DNA of 64,000 bases from Senecio squalidus (taxonomy: Eukaryota > Streptophyta > Magnoliopsida > Asterales > Asteraceae). The position numbers and the translations under genes are program-made. Below are positions 46,387-57,647 of the stretch, in pieces (within the stretch, counting starts at the first letter, position 1; every line of letters begins with the position of its first letter). The notes under the pieces are model-generated. The model ran no database searches and had not been told where the DNA came from. It saw only the letters and a program-made list of their open reading frames with translations. Location of the stretch: NCBI GenBank assembly GCA_910822075.1, contig CAJVGC010000582.1, positions 20,258,657 to 20,322,656 of the forward strand, given 5' to 3'.

Positions 46387-48570
46387 TCATCCCCGGGTTG
46401 AAAGAAATTTCGTCCCGAAATTTGACTCGTCACATCAGGTGGATGTATCTTTGAACAATGAGAATACTTTTGACGTATCTGGTCTTCACGTTCCCACGTG
46501 AATTCGTGACCACGTCGGGAGTTCCAGCGAACTTTGACGATAGGAACACGGCTTTGCCGGGGTTGTTTGACCTCTCGGTCTACAACTTCAAGCGGTTTCT
46601 TGATGAAATTGAGCCTGCTGTCGATTTTGACCTCGTCGGGTGGGGTGAACGATGGTCTCATCGGATGGGCACCTTTTTCAAGTGTGAGACATGGAACACG
46701 TTATGAGCGTTGGGAAGAACAGGCGGGAGTTGGAGTTGATAAGCTACAGGATCAATGTGCTTGATGACGTCAGACGGTCCGGTGTACCTCGGGCTTAGCG
46801 TTTCGCGCTTCCCGAAGTGGGCTACCCCTTTCCATGGCGACACTTTGAGAAGAACTCGATCGCCGCCCTGGAACTTGAGGGATTTTCTTCGGTTATCGGC
46901 GTAGCTCTTCTGCCGAGTGCGGGACGTCTTCAATCGCTCCCTGGTGGTCGGTCTAAGGGTGGTAGGCTGCGCTAAGATCCAGTCGCGCGCCGAGAGGTTT
47001 CTGAGGCGGGTTCCATAAGTGAGACGTGAACGACTATCTCTGTTAGAGATGGTGGATAGAGGTGTACCGTGGCGAGGGATGGTCTCATTGATGCAAAGTC
47101 GTGCGAGCTTCTCCATCGGGTGGGTTTCTCGTATCGGCGAGAAGTGAGCGGACTTAGTTGAACGATCCACAATTACCCAAATTGTGTCGTTACCCTTTGC
47201 CGTCTTGGGTAACTTGGTAGTGAAATCCATCGGGTTTGCGTTCGAACTCCTTCCCATGATTGTGTAAGGTTTCTTCCTTTGATTCTCGCAATCGTAGTTA
47301 CTCAGCAGTTCGATCCATCTCCTATGTCTTATGTGTGAGGTGCAGGAAATGACTTTGTCCTTCTGAGTGAGTTCGGTGAACGGCTTAGCGACTTTTGAGA
47401 AAATCTAGTTGGACCTCCGATGGTAGCCGGCCAACCCTAGGAATTGACGGATTTCCGTAGGAGTCGTCGGGGCTTGCCATTTCTCGATCGCTTCTACCTT
47501 AGCCGGATCCACATGAATCCCTTCTTGGCTAACCACGTGACTAAGAAAGTGTACTTCTCGGAGCCAGAACTCTTACTTAGAGAGTTTGGCGTACAACTTC
47601 TGTTTTCGAAGGAGTCCTATAATGAGTTTCAGGTGTTCCGCGCGATCTTTAGATAATAATATCATCAATGAACACGATCACGAATTTGTCCAGGTAGGGT
47701 CTACCACTCGGTTCATTAAGTCCATGAACACCGCTGGTGCGTTGGTTTGGCCGAACGGCGTGACTAGAAATCCGTAGTGTCCGTAACGGGTATGAAGAGC
47801 GGTCTTTGGAACGTCGGCCTCACTGACACGAACCTGATGGTAATCCGAGCGGAGGTCGATTTTTGAGAAGTAAGTTGCTCCCTGCAACTGATTGAAGAGG
47901 TCATCGATCCTCGGGAGTGGGTACCGGTTCTTGACGGTCAGTGCGTTGAATTCACGGTAATCGATGCACGTACGAAAGGATTCGTCTTTCTTTTTAGCGA
48001 TGAGCATAGGGGCTTCTCGCGGCGACGAACTAGGACGAACGAGACCATGATCGAAGGGTTCCTGAAGTTGTTTGGACAACTCTTGCAATTCCGGCGGGCT
48101 AGACGGTAAGGTGTCCTAGCGACCGGAGCTGCACCAGGAGCGAGATCAATCTGGAATTCTACTTGTCGGGGCGGAGGTAACCCTGGCGAATCTTTGGAAA
48201 GGACGTTAGGGTGATCCTAGACTACGGGGATATCTTGAGTACGGATCTCCTTGGGCTTACGTTCAACGACGTGGGCAAGGAATGCGTCGTAGTCCTTATC
48301 AAGGCACTTACGCATTTTGATGGACGACACGAGTCGGAGTGAACGTCCGGGTTTGTCTCCTTGAACGATAAGGTTTCGGTGTCAGAAAGAGGAGTGTGAA
48401 TGAGTTTGTCAAAACAGACGATCTCGGCTCTGGAACGGAAGGGCCGGTTCATCCTGACGCTGACATCGACGCCTTTCAGCTCGATAGGGATTAGGTTGAT
48501 AGGGAAAGTTTTATCAGACTGGCACATGGAGCGTCCTATGATTATATCCCTTGCTTCGAACTCCTGACCG
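46387..48570 (-). pseudogene. G2 pol remnant (PR, RT, part of RNase H/INT, chromodomain)
   Basis: In sense order, from right to left: protease region near 48222-48540 (MCQSDKTFPINLIPIELKG); RT near 47678-48110 (FRTCIDYREFNALTVKNRYP, with YGHYGFLVTPFG); then a jump from TQKDK to RHRRWIELL, so most of RNase H is missing, and a second jump into integrase (47257 leftward, FTTKLPKTAKGND, VDRSTKSAHF). The chromodomain-like end is at about 46430-46600. Several frameshifts are present. The catalytic FIDD segment near 47670 lies in a broken frame. Confidence 0.82.
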
Positions 48571-48649
48571 TTAGCGTATTCTATGGTGAGGCCATCCTTA
48601 AGAACCTTAGATCCTAAGTTAATGGGGGGTCTAATTTCTAAGGATACAA

Positions 48650-49292
48650 GGCTCCTTGAAGTGAATAGCTTAACGACAAATCGGGTTGTTTACTAGGGAG
48701 TTACCTGCGGGGCCCGAGTCCTGCTTCGACTCTTTGGCGGTGATGGTGAGAGCACCGAAGGCTCCTGCTACTTGGGATACGGGACAGTTAACACTGGGGC
48801 GTCCGTTGCTCCCGGACTGAGGAGTGATCCACCTCCTTCCTTGATTCGGCGCATACTTGCGACAACGTCGGTAGAGGTGTCCGCTTTGGTGGCACAAGAA
48901 ACATGAGGGGCATCCACCAAGGTGGTGTAGGTAACACTTGTCGCACTTGGGGTGCGATCCAGCGTATCCTTGGTGTCTGATGGCCGGTCTCTTGTTGCGG
49001 TTGTTCACTATTGGTTGGTAACTAGTCTTCCGTTTTCTTTCCTTCTTTCGAGGGACAGGGACTGGAGAGGAAAGGGGGGCTATTGATTTGGGAGCCTCCC
49101 TCCTTCTCAAGCTTCACGGTGGCTGGGAGGGGAGGAGAGTTACCGACATTGATTTCTGTAGGGGTTCACATCCCCGAAGATCCTTTCGTTAATTTCGGCG
49201 ATTACCTGGGCGATCAAATCAGGTATTGCTGCGTTAAGCTGAGCCGTGACCTGATCGGCGAGGGGGCTGGCATTCAAGCGCGAGGGTGCCAT
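48650..49292 (-). pseudogene. G2 gag remnant, left contig copy
   Basis: ATG at 49292. Short N-terminus, a missing capsid core, then zinc-knuckle sequence CDKCYLHHLGGC and CFLCHQSGHLYRRC (CX2CX4HX4C). Frame broken near 49110-49160; a duplicate at 51713-52387 reads through. Confidence 0.7.
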
Positions 49293-49665
49293 GGTTCTAC
49301 AACAGACAAGAGTCTCGGTTTAGTATGCACGAATTGAATATGGTATGCATACGATTCATTGAATAACTAGTAATTACGCAAGAGTAATGTAACAGAATAG
49401 GCAGTTCACGCACGACAAGATTTCAAGAGAATCACACGATTCGAATTCATAGGTAAGAAACGATCCACACGGTACAAGACTTACAAGACAAGTAGCAATA
49501 GATAATAATAAACGGAACTTCATTCATTATAAATAAAAAGAGTTGAGTACAAGATTCGAAATAGAAAAAGTTCAGTACAATACAATAAGGAAAATAAGGA
49601 AAATGGTACGAAGCTGTATACACTGAAAATTACAACTCGGCCTCTAATACGATACAAAGGAAAGA

Positions 49666-50391
49666 CTAATGGCGCCTCTCCATGAACATCTTGGCCATCA
49701 TGACCAACATCAAGGTGCCCATCACAGGGCACACACCGATAAGGTGCTGCACCGTCCGAGACGTGGTCCTAGTCGATGCGATGACCCGCATTGACTGCTC
49801 GGACAACTGGCGAGCAGCGTCGGTGACCTCGCCAATCATATGGCCCTGCTGTCGGGCCTCCTGGGCGAGTTCCCTAACCTCGCGGTGACGATGGAGGAAA
49901 GCGGCGGTGGGGGAGGTTGCGGCATCTGCTGCCTTGCTGCTTCGGCTTCGCGGGCGCGCTGCATCCCTTCTCGTTGGAACTGACGTTCCCACGAGTAATG
50001 GTCCATTACCGAGGTGCGTGGGGCCTCGGGAATCGGGTGATGGTAGGGGTTAAGAGGTGTTGGGGGCCTGTAGGGGACACCCTGCTGAGCTGCCATCCTG
50101 TCTGGCAGTCGGCCCGAAGGATTACCTGTTTACGTGCCGTTGTGACGACACGTGGTCTCGCTGTGGTGGCGCGGCGTCGGGTACCGGTAGAGGTGGTGGT
50201 TGCACCGCCCTCGGGCTGGACCCGATGCTGCTGGACACAGCCATGGAGGTATCCTCCGTAGGGTCCGTGGTTTGGTGACGGAGGCTTTCCGAGGCGGTAT
50301 GGCCCTCGGAAGGCTCATGCGATGACGCGGCTCTCTGCTGGGATTGGGACCGGGAACGCGAGGGAGATCGTGAGCGTGATGACTGAGACAT
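49666..50391 (-). pseudogene. G2 accessory ORF, left contig copy (frameshifted)
   Basis: Same gene as 52765-53496 but with at least three small indels (near 49898-49906, 50105 and 50152-50160). Because it lies next to an assembly gap and shows indel-type differences only, these may be sequence errors rather than real decay. Confidence 0.7.
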
Positions 50392-50733
50392 GACGGATCT
50401 GCGACGTAAAGAGTTACGTGAGCACCAGAATAAGATAATTTTAAAGGAAATATGTAAGGAATGCAGGTAAGGGTCGATCACGTGAGGTTGAGAATAATAA
50501 GACCGGGAATTTTGTTTTGACTCAAAACCGTTTATCTTTAGAAATTACGTTTTGTCCTTGCATAAGTCCATTTTGAACTAGGCAGGGGTGATCAGGCCAT
50601 GCGTAGTTAAAAACAGTCATGCAATCGCAAATTAATTCACTAAAGTTTTGAACCCATAAAAGCCTTGGTTATAGGTTTGGTTTCAAAAAAAACTTTTCAG
50701 AAATTTCCAAAAACCGTTTTCACTACAACCTGT

Positions 50734-50745
50734 GCTCTGATACCA
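50734..50745 (-). other. Primer binding site, left contig copy
   Basis: The plus strand reads GCTCTGATACCA beside the partial LTR start at 50750. Duplicate of 53850-53861. Confidence 0.75.
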
Positions 50746-50749
50746 AGTC

Positions 50750-51298
50750 TGTCACACCCCGCTAAAGCTGGAAACACGGAATGTGAGAGCTGGAATATCA
50801 TTACCGGTCGTGAGCAAATATAAACGAATTAAGTCATTTCAATTAAATTTAAAAGATTCAAGATGCAACATTTCAAAAAGCAACCAAGTAGTTCACGATT
50901 TAACTTAAAGTACAAATACAAGTTTTTAAACAAAATTCCCAAATATATGAGGGTCTTTCAATAAGCGCCTCACGTGACATATCGACCCTCCTTGCCATGC
51001 ATTCGAACGCTTACATTAATTTCCGGAAACATAAGATAAAGTGTCAACTACGAAACGTAGCGAGTGAGTTACAGTTTAAGGTTTGATGGAGTTTTCCAAA
51101 AATAGAAGTTACCAAAAAATAGAAGTTACCAAAATTAGAAGTATACCAAAAAGAGTAAGTTACCAAAATAGAAAGTTACAAAAATATATAAGTAGATGGG
51201 AAAGTTTATACGTAAGCGAGTAAGTTGTAATAAACTCGCATAATAGTTATAGCGGAAACCAGGCGCTAAAATAATGAATAAGCGGGAACAGGCGCTAA
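50750..51298 (-). repeat. Partial G2 LTR ending at the assembly gap
   Basis: Matches 53866-54418 with many single-base gaps (for example TTTCAATAAGC for TTTCCCAATAAGC) and one altered hairpin base (GCTAAAGCTGG). Stops at the N run. Confidence 0.85.
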
Positions 51299-51398
51299 NN
51301 NNNNNNNNNNNNNNNNNNNNNNNNNNNNNNNNNNNNNNNNNNNNNNNNNNNNNNNNNNNNNNNNNNNNNNNNNNNNNNNNNNNNNNNNNNNNNNNNNN
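51299..51398. other. Assembly gap, 100 N
   Basis: A run of exactly 100 Ns, a conventional placeholder for a gap of unknown size. Confidence 0.98.
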
Positions 51399-51712
51399 AG
51401 CATTTTTGATGGACGACCACGAGTCGGAGTGAACGTCCGGGTTTGTCTCTTGAACGATAAGGTTTCGGTGTCAGAAAGAGGAGTGTGAATGTGTTTGTCA
51501 AAACAGACGATCTCGGCTCTGGAACGGAAGGGCCGGTTCATCCTGACGCTGACCTCGACGCCTTTCAGCTCGATAGGGATTAGGTTGATAGGGAAAGTTT
51601 TATCAGACTGGCACATGAGCGTCCTATGATTATATCCCTTGCTTCGAAACTCCTGACCGTGTGAGGCCATCCTAAGAACCTTAGATCCTAAGTTAATGGG
51701 GGGGTCTAATTT
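51399..51712 (-). pseudogene. G2 protease fragment, right contig
   Basis: Duplicate of about 48315-48650, starting at the gap. Small indels relative to the left copy, including loss of about 14 bp near 51660. Confidence 0.7.
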
Positions 51713-52387
51713 CTAAGGATACAAGGCTCCTTCAAGTTCCCGAAGTGAATAGCTTAACGACAAATCGGGTTGTTTACTAGGGAGTTTACCTGCGGGGCCC
51801 GAGTCCTGCTTCGACTCTTTGGCGGTGATGGTGAGAGCACCGAAGGCTCCTGCTACTTGGGATACGGGACAGTTAACACTGGGGCGTCCGTTGCTCCCGG
51901 ACTGAGGAGTGATCCACCTCCTTCCTTGATTCGGCGCATACTTGCGACAACGTCGGTAGAGGTGTCCGCTTTGGTGGCACAAGAAACATGAGGGGCATCC
52001 ACCAAGGTGGTGTAGGTAACACTTGTCGCACTTGGGGTGCGATCCAGCGTATCCTTGGTGTCTGATGGCCGGTCTCTTGTTGCGGTTGTTCACTATTGGT
52101 TGGTAACTAGTCTTCCGTTTTCTTTCCTTCTTTCGAGGGACAGGGACTGGAGAGGAAAGGGTGCTATTGATTTGGGAGCCTCCTTCTTTCTCAAGCTTCA
52201 CGGTGGCTGGGAGGGGAGGAGAGTTACCGACATTGATTTCTGGGTGAGAGGCGTAGGGGTTCACATCCCCGAAGATCCTTTCGTTAATTCCGGCGATTAC
52301 CTGGGCGATCAAATCAGGTATTGCTGCGTTAAGCTGAGCCGTGACCTGATCGGCGAGGGTGCTGGCATTCAAGCGCGAGGGAGCCAT
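51713..52387 (-). CDS. G2 deleted gag with zinc knuckle (right contig copy)
   Basis: Open frame of 224 codons, ATG at 52387 directly after the conserved CTGTTGTAG|AACC acceptor motif. N-terminus MAPSRLNASTLADQVTAQLN, as in G1 gag. It lacks the capsid domain of about 200 residues, then has a basic RKTSYQP region, CX2CX4HX4C (CFLCHQSGHLYRRC) and a Gly/Ser tail running into the protease region. It probably cannot form particles alone. RNA-binding capacity may remain. Confidence 0.65.
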   Translation of the reverse strand: MAPSRLNASTLADQVTAQLNAAIPDLIAQVIAGINERIFGDVNPYASHPEINVGNSPPLPATVKLEKEGGSQINSTLSSPVPVPRKKERKRKTSYQPIVNNRNKRPAIRHQGYAGSHPKCDKCYLHHLGGCPSCFLCHQSGHLYRRCRKYAPNQGRRWITPQSGSNGRPSVNCPVSQVAGAFGALTITAKESKQDSGPAGKLPSKQPDLSLSYSLRELEGALYP

Positions 52388-52764
52388 GGTTCTACAACAG
52401 ACAAGAATCTCGGTTTAGTATGCACGAATTGAATATGGTATGCATACGATTCATTGAATAACTAGTAATTACGCAAGAGTAATGTAACAGAATAGGCAGT
52501 TCACGCACGACAAGATTTCAAGAGAATCACACGATTCAGATTCATAGGTAAGAAACGATCCACACGGTACAAGACTTACAAGACAAGCAGCAATAGATAA
52601 TAATAAACAGAACTTCATTCATTATAAATAAAAAGAGTTGAGTACAAGATTCGAAATAGAAAAAGTACAGTACAATACAATAAGGAAAATAAGGAAAATG
52701 GTACGAAGCTGTATACACTGAAAATTACAACTCGGCCTCTAATACGATACAAAGGAAGGAAAGA
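52388..52764 (-). promoter_or_regulatory. Intron-like spacer between accessory ORF and gag (G2)
   Basis: 377 bp with no ORF, ending in the acceptor-like CTTGTCTGTTGTAG (AG at 52392-52393). Matches the arrangement at 5355-5696 in G1. Confidence 0.45.
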
Positions 52765-53496
52765 CTAATGGCGCCTCTCCATGAACATCTTGGCCATCAT
52801 GACCAACATCAAGGTGCCCATCACAAGGCACACACCGATAAGGTGCTGCACCGTCCGAGCCGTGGTCCTAGTCGATGCGATGACCCGCATTGACTGCTCG
52901 GACAACTGGCGAGCAGCGTCGGTGACCTCGCCAATCATATGGCCCTGCTGTCGGGCCTCCTGGGCGAGTTCCCTAACCTCGCGGTGAAGATGGAGGAAAG
53001 CGGCCGGTGGGGGAGGTTGCGGCATCTGCTGCCTTGCTGCTTCGGCTTCGCGGGCGCGCTGCATCCCTTCTCGTTGGAACTGACGTTCCCACGAGTAATG
53101 GTCCATTACCGAGGTGCGTGGGGCCTCGGGAATCGGGTGATGGTAGGGGTTAAGAGGTGTTGGGGGCCTGTAGGGGACACCCTGCTGAGCTGCCATCCTG
53201 TCTGGCAGTCGGCCCGGAAGGATTACCTGTTTACGTGCCGTTGTGACGACACGTGGTCCACGTCGCTGTGGTGGCGCGGCGTCGGGTACCGGTAGAGGTG
53301 GTGGTTGCACCGCCCTCGGGCTGGACCCGATGCTGCTGGACACAGCCATGGAGGTATCCTCCGTAGGGTCCGTGGTTTGGTGACGGAGGCTTTCCGAGGC
53401 GGTATGGCCCTCGGAAGGCTCATGCGATGACGCGGCTCTCTGCTGGGATTGGGACCGGGAACGCGAGGGAGATCGTGAGCGTGATGACTGAGACAT
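52765..53496 (-). CDS. G2 accessory protein: SR-rich, predicted tail-anchored (intact)
   Basis: 243 residues, uninterrupted. Residues 1-25 are Ser/Arg-rich (MSQSSRSRSPSRSRSQSQ), followed by Pro-rich disordered sequence to about 160 with YRPPTPLNPYHHP. A predicted amphipathic helix (about 165-220: LHREVRELAQEARQQGHM, then RQLSEQSMRVI) precedes one hydrophobic segment (IGVCLVMGTLMLVMMAKMF), ending MERRH. Topology suggests tail-anchored insertion with the bulk in the cytosol or nucleus. It sits between PBS and gag. Intact although gag and pol of the same element are deleted. Function unknown. Confidence 0.8.
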   Translation of the reverse strand: MSQSSRSRSPSRSRSQSQQRAASSHEPSEGHTASESLRHQTTDPTEDTSMAVSSSIGSSPRAVQPPPLPVPDAAPPQRRGPRVVTTARKQVILPGRLPDRMAAQQGVPYRPPTPLNPYHHPIPEAPRTSVMDHYSWERQFQREGMQRAREAEAARQQMPQPPPPAAFLHLHREVRELAQEARQQGHMIGEVTDAARQLSEQSMRVIASTRTTARTVQHLIGVCLVMGTLMLVMMAKMFMERRH

Positions 53497-53849
53497 GACG
53501 GATCTGCGACGTAAAGAGTTACGTGAGCACCAGAATAAGATAATTTTTAAAGGAAATATGTAAGGAATGCAGGTAAGGGTCGATCACGTGAGGTTGAGAA
53601 TAATAAGACCGGGAATTTTGTTTTGACTCAAAACCGTTTATCTTTAGAAATTACGTTTTGTCCTTGCATAAGTCATTTTGAACTAGGCAGGGGTGATCAG
53701 GCCATGCGTAGTTAAAAACAGTCATGCAATCGCAAAATTAATTCACTAAAGTTTTGAACCCATAATGATTTTCCAAAAAGCCTTGGTTATAGTTTGGTTT
53801 CAAAAAAAACTTTTCAGAAATTTCCAAAACCGTTTTCACTACAACCTGT

Positions 53850-53861
53850 GCTCTGATACCA
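53850..53861 (-). other. Primer binding site of G2
   Basis: GCTCTGATACCA on the plus strand, four bases inside the 5' LTR; complement TGGTATCAGAGC. Confidence 0.92.
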
Positions 53862-55530
53862 AGTCTGTCACACCCCGCTAAAGCGGAAACACGGAATGTG
53901 AGAGCTGGAATATCATTACACGGTCGTGAGCAAATATAAACGAATTAAGTCATTTCAATTAAAATTTAAATGATTCAAGATGCAACATTTCAAAAAGCAA
54001 CCAAGTAGTTCACGATTTAACTTAAAGTACAAATACAAGTTTTTAAACAAAATTCCCAAATATATGAGGGTCTTTCCCAATAAGCGCCTCACGTGACCAT
54101 ATCGACCCTCCTTGCCATGCATTCCGAACGCTTACATTAATTTCCGGAAACATAAGATAAAGTGTCAACTACGAAACGTAGCGAGTGAGTTACAGTTTAA
54201 GGTTTGATGGAGTTTTCCAAAAATAGAAGTTACCAAAAAATAGAAGTTACCAAAATTAGAAGTTACCAAAAAGAGTAAGTTACCAAAATAGAAAGTTACA
54301 AAAATATATAAGTAGATGGTGAAAGTTTATACGTAAGCGAGTAAGTGAAATAAACTCGCATAATAGTTATAGCGGAAACCAGGCGCTAAAATAATGAATA
54401 AGCGGGAACAGGCGCTAAAATAGTGGTAAAGCGGAATCAGGCGCTAAAAATAAGTATATGCGTACGGGATATGTGTTTAACTTAACTAAAGGTACCTTGT
54501 ATCAATCACTTGGCATAATATAAGTAGTAAGTATACACTAAACCGATTGTATGGTACGAACTAGCCCAAAAACATTTAATAAAGTGATTCAAAGAGTGAG
54601 GTAGTAATATGTACTTGGGACGCTAACCCTGAGTAAGGAGTGACCCCTCCTAAGTATCGATACCCATATGACTAACGGCTATTGCTAATAGTGTATAAGA
54701 GAGAGATACAAAAACGGGCATTTTATTAAGGATACTAAAACATTAAAGAGATCTTACGGGCTTATATATCCATCAAGGATTGGTTACTAACAAGCATCCT
54801 AGTTTAGTTATCCTGCTAAGGCATTAACACAAATACGCATGATAGTTTGTAAGATCCAAGTTAAAATGTTTCAAGATTCAAAGTTTAGAACAAGTTTCAA
54901 TAAATACCAATAGTTTGCAAATAATGTTTGTAAGTTACAAAGCATGATCTTATGTTTCCCCCAAATAATGTTTAAAAGTATAAAAAGCAAAACAAAGTGG
55001 GGTTGTAACTCACAGATCGCGGAGGGAATTGAACTCGGAGACGGTCGGAAAGGAGCCGGGAATCACGGAATGCCTAAGAATTACCAATATAATTCAAAAG
55101 TTAACTTCTTATTATGTTCTTTATACATATAAGAGATTATGTGACTTTTGTTTGTAAATAAGGATTAAGTCCAATATTGTTCCGAAAATTTGGTCCGAAG
55201 CGATTAACGTTGTGTTTAGTTCGAAGGTTTGTTGTTTTTGATTATCACGTCTTAGGTGCTTTTGCTTACTGAAGTGGCTTTGTAATTTCTAGGGAAATTT
55301 GGGCAGCGCTTCCGCGCCCAAATTTCATGTCCAAAAATTACGCAACTACTTCCGCTCACAAATCACCTAAAACACAATAACATATATAATATAGTCCAAA
55401 TAGTCCAATACCAATTACCAAGGTTATTAGTTTTATTTATCTCAGTCCACAAATGATAGGGTAAAAGTCCAAAATGCAAACATGTTCTTAAAACGAGTTA
55501 AAACGTCGATTTTCGGGAGAACAGCAGCTC

Positions 55531-55564
55531 GGTGCTGCGCACCTGGGCACAGGTGCTGCGCACC
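55531..55564. repeat. Paired palindromes GGTGCTGCGCACC x2 (G2 5' LTR, inner pair)
   Basis: Copies 55531-55543 and 55552-55564, 8-bp spacer, about 1.27 kb from the sense start of the LTR. Confidence 0.87.
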
Positions 55565-56414
55565 TAGCTGCTGTCCATTTCCCGTTTTGTGTTTTTCTTG
55601 CTAAAAACGTTTTGTGACTTAAGGATTTCGACATGCAACCAGTAGGTACTTTATATTATGATGTTTTCACAGTTTCCAAACAACTTTTATCCACAAAATC
55701 ATAGATCTAAGTATTATTTAGATAAAAATCGTTTCTGTATGGAAATAACATAAATCTTTACAAATACTCGTTTTTGTTGTTTAGATTGTACATGCAATTA
55801 GTAAGTATCTTTCAAAACATCATTTTAACAGTTTCTAAGGCATTTTTATTTGCAGATTCGTGGATTTAAGGGGTTTTTCGATTAAAAACGTTTTTGACAA
55901 TAAGAGTCAAAGATTTGTATAAAAATTCATTTCCAACCGTTAGATCTTACATGCAATTGATTATTTATGTAAAAATAGTGAAAAGAAAGTAATCTACCGG
56001 AGGAAAAGCTTGGATGATGAGTTTTGGTCGGATTTGATCTTCAAAATTCTTTACAACGGTGGTCCTTTTTGAAATCTTTCGTTTCCTTTAACTTCTTGGG
56101 ATGTTATGAACGATTTGTGTGGTTTAGAAATGACTTTTAATGGTATAATATCACTGGTGTTTCTGGTTTCAATGGGGTTTTTAGAGAGAGAGTTGAGAGG
56201 AAAGGGGGTAGTGTGTGTTTTAGTGTGTGTAAAAATGATTTAGAAAATGAAAAATGAAATGGGAAATAGTAGAAATGATGTTAAATGAGTGTTGGAATAC
56301 TGAAATGCAGTAATGACAGGTCTAGACTCGTTTTTGATTGGCCAATGTGGGTGGTGGTGGTGTAAAACGAGAAAAGGACTAAAAATGTAACATTTTTTTG
56401 AAATTCTGGAGCCA

Positions 56415-56449
56415 GGTGCTGCGCACCTCTTGATGAGGTGCTGCGCACC
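56415..56449. repeat. Paired palindromes GGTGCTGCGCACC x2 (G2 5' LTR, outer pair)
   Basis: Copies 56415-56427 and 56437-56449, 9-bp spacer, about 380 bp from the sense start. The matching site in the 3' LTR has only one. Confidence 0.87.
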
Positions 56450-56835
56450 GGGCAATTTTTCAGCTTCTTGATTTTTTTTCGTTTTTACGTTATTGCTTCG
56501 TTGGACCTTTTTGTTAATTGAAAATTCTTAAGTATGATTAGTTATGAACTTAGGGAAGTTCAATAAGTGATTTTCTTGGTATTAGGACTTATAATTTGAT
56601 TCCGGGAGTTATTCCGACACTTGTTGCGATAAAATACGGATAAAGTAATTATGAACTAGGACAATATGAACACAAAAGGAGTAATGAAAGATTCGAACCG
56701 AGGAGTAACTGAAGGAATTTCCTGAATTTTGGGACGGTTGTCACACGAGTGATCATGATAAAAGAGTAACTAGAGAATCGAACCGATAGAATAATCCGAA
56801 CGAGTTCCTGATTTTTAGACGGTTGTCACATGTTT

Positions 56836-57647
56836 GAACTAATTGGTTTATCCTTTATTATTAACGTTTAATCGTGATCCATGTTTATTTAAAGTTGTTA
56901 GGTTAACTACTTAACGTGATTGATAAACTTATATCATAACTAGCGTTCATATAAGTTTATTAGTTAATTACAATTATATAATTCGTTAGATAATTGTAGC
57001 TTGAGACTTAATTGAGATAGGTTAAGAATATTAGTAACTTACTAATTTAAACGAACATGAAAATTATATCGTAATTGAATAGTTGAGACTTTTGTTAATT
57101 CGTAGTCGACAGATTAAATTGTTAATAATAGTGACTTTAAAGCACAAATTAAGGTGGATAGTCTAAGATAACTCTGGATGTACGATCATTCGTATGATCT
57201 TTTCCTGACTTTGTAGGATTAGATAACCCTAATAGGAAGTCTAGTTATAATAGGAATCACAGTTAAACCAATCAAACATATTCGTATTATCCATAATTCA
57301 AGTTAAACGTAATATCCAAGTAATCACTGCTTTTTAATATCTGATCACATCTTAAGAACTTTTCCTAACATCTTTTCATCCGCAATTCCATTTAGTTAAA
57401 TTAATTGCTATTTTACTTTATTTAGTGATTTTCCTAAAATATGTTCTCACAGAACTAAAACGTCCCCCTTATTTAATTGCTTTCATTAGAATAACGAATA
57501 CAAATACACGTTCCCTGAGTTCGATCCGGACTTACTAGGTCTATACTATCATACGATCAGGTACACTGTCTGAATTGTGTGATAGTCTAATTCAGTAATA
57601 TCCTTGTTTTAACTATAAATAATTTTACGTTAGAAAATACACATCAA
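56836..57647 (+). repeat. Left LTR of the non-autonomous element, second part
   Basis: Continues 42806-43437 after the G2 insertion and its TSD. Ends ACACATCAA. Matches the second half of 58363-59825. Confidence 0.88.

Larger units (their letters stand above)
43438..56830 (-). mobile_element. Ty3/gypsy chromovirus derivative, element G2, with assembly gap
   Basis: LTRs 43438-46386 and 53866-56830 differ by well under 1% by eye, apart from one 22-bp deletion. TSD TGTTT. PBS at 53850-53861 and PPT at 46387-46400 on the minus strand. It is related to G1 (same LTR ends, PBS offset, accessory ORF, pol type). Gag lacks its capsid core and pol lacks parts of RNase H and integrase, so it is a deletion derivative. 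The stretch 48315-51298 duplicates 51399-54418 across 100 Ns. Confidence 0.88.
53866..56830 (-). repeat. G2 5' LTR
   Basis: Pairs with 43438-46386. Has both palindrome pairs (55531-55564 and 56415-56449), the tandem subrepeats near its inner end, and the terminal hairpin. Confidence 0.93.

Noticed and set aside
49917..50261. Plus-strand ORFs at 49917-50278 and 52939-53295
   Set aside because: Antisense frames of the accessory ORF, with no independent support.
50122..50481. Several overlapping ORFs with Pro- and Arg-rich products
   Set aside because: Frameshifted pieces and antisense shadows of the G2 accessory ORF in the suspect duplicated copy.
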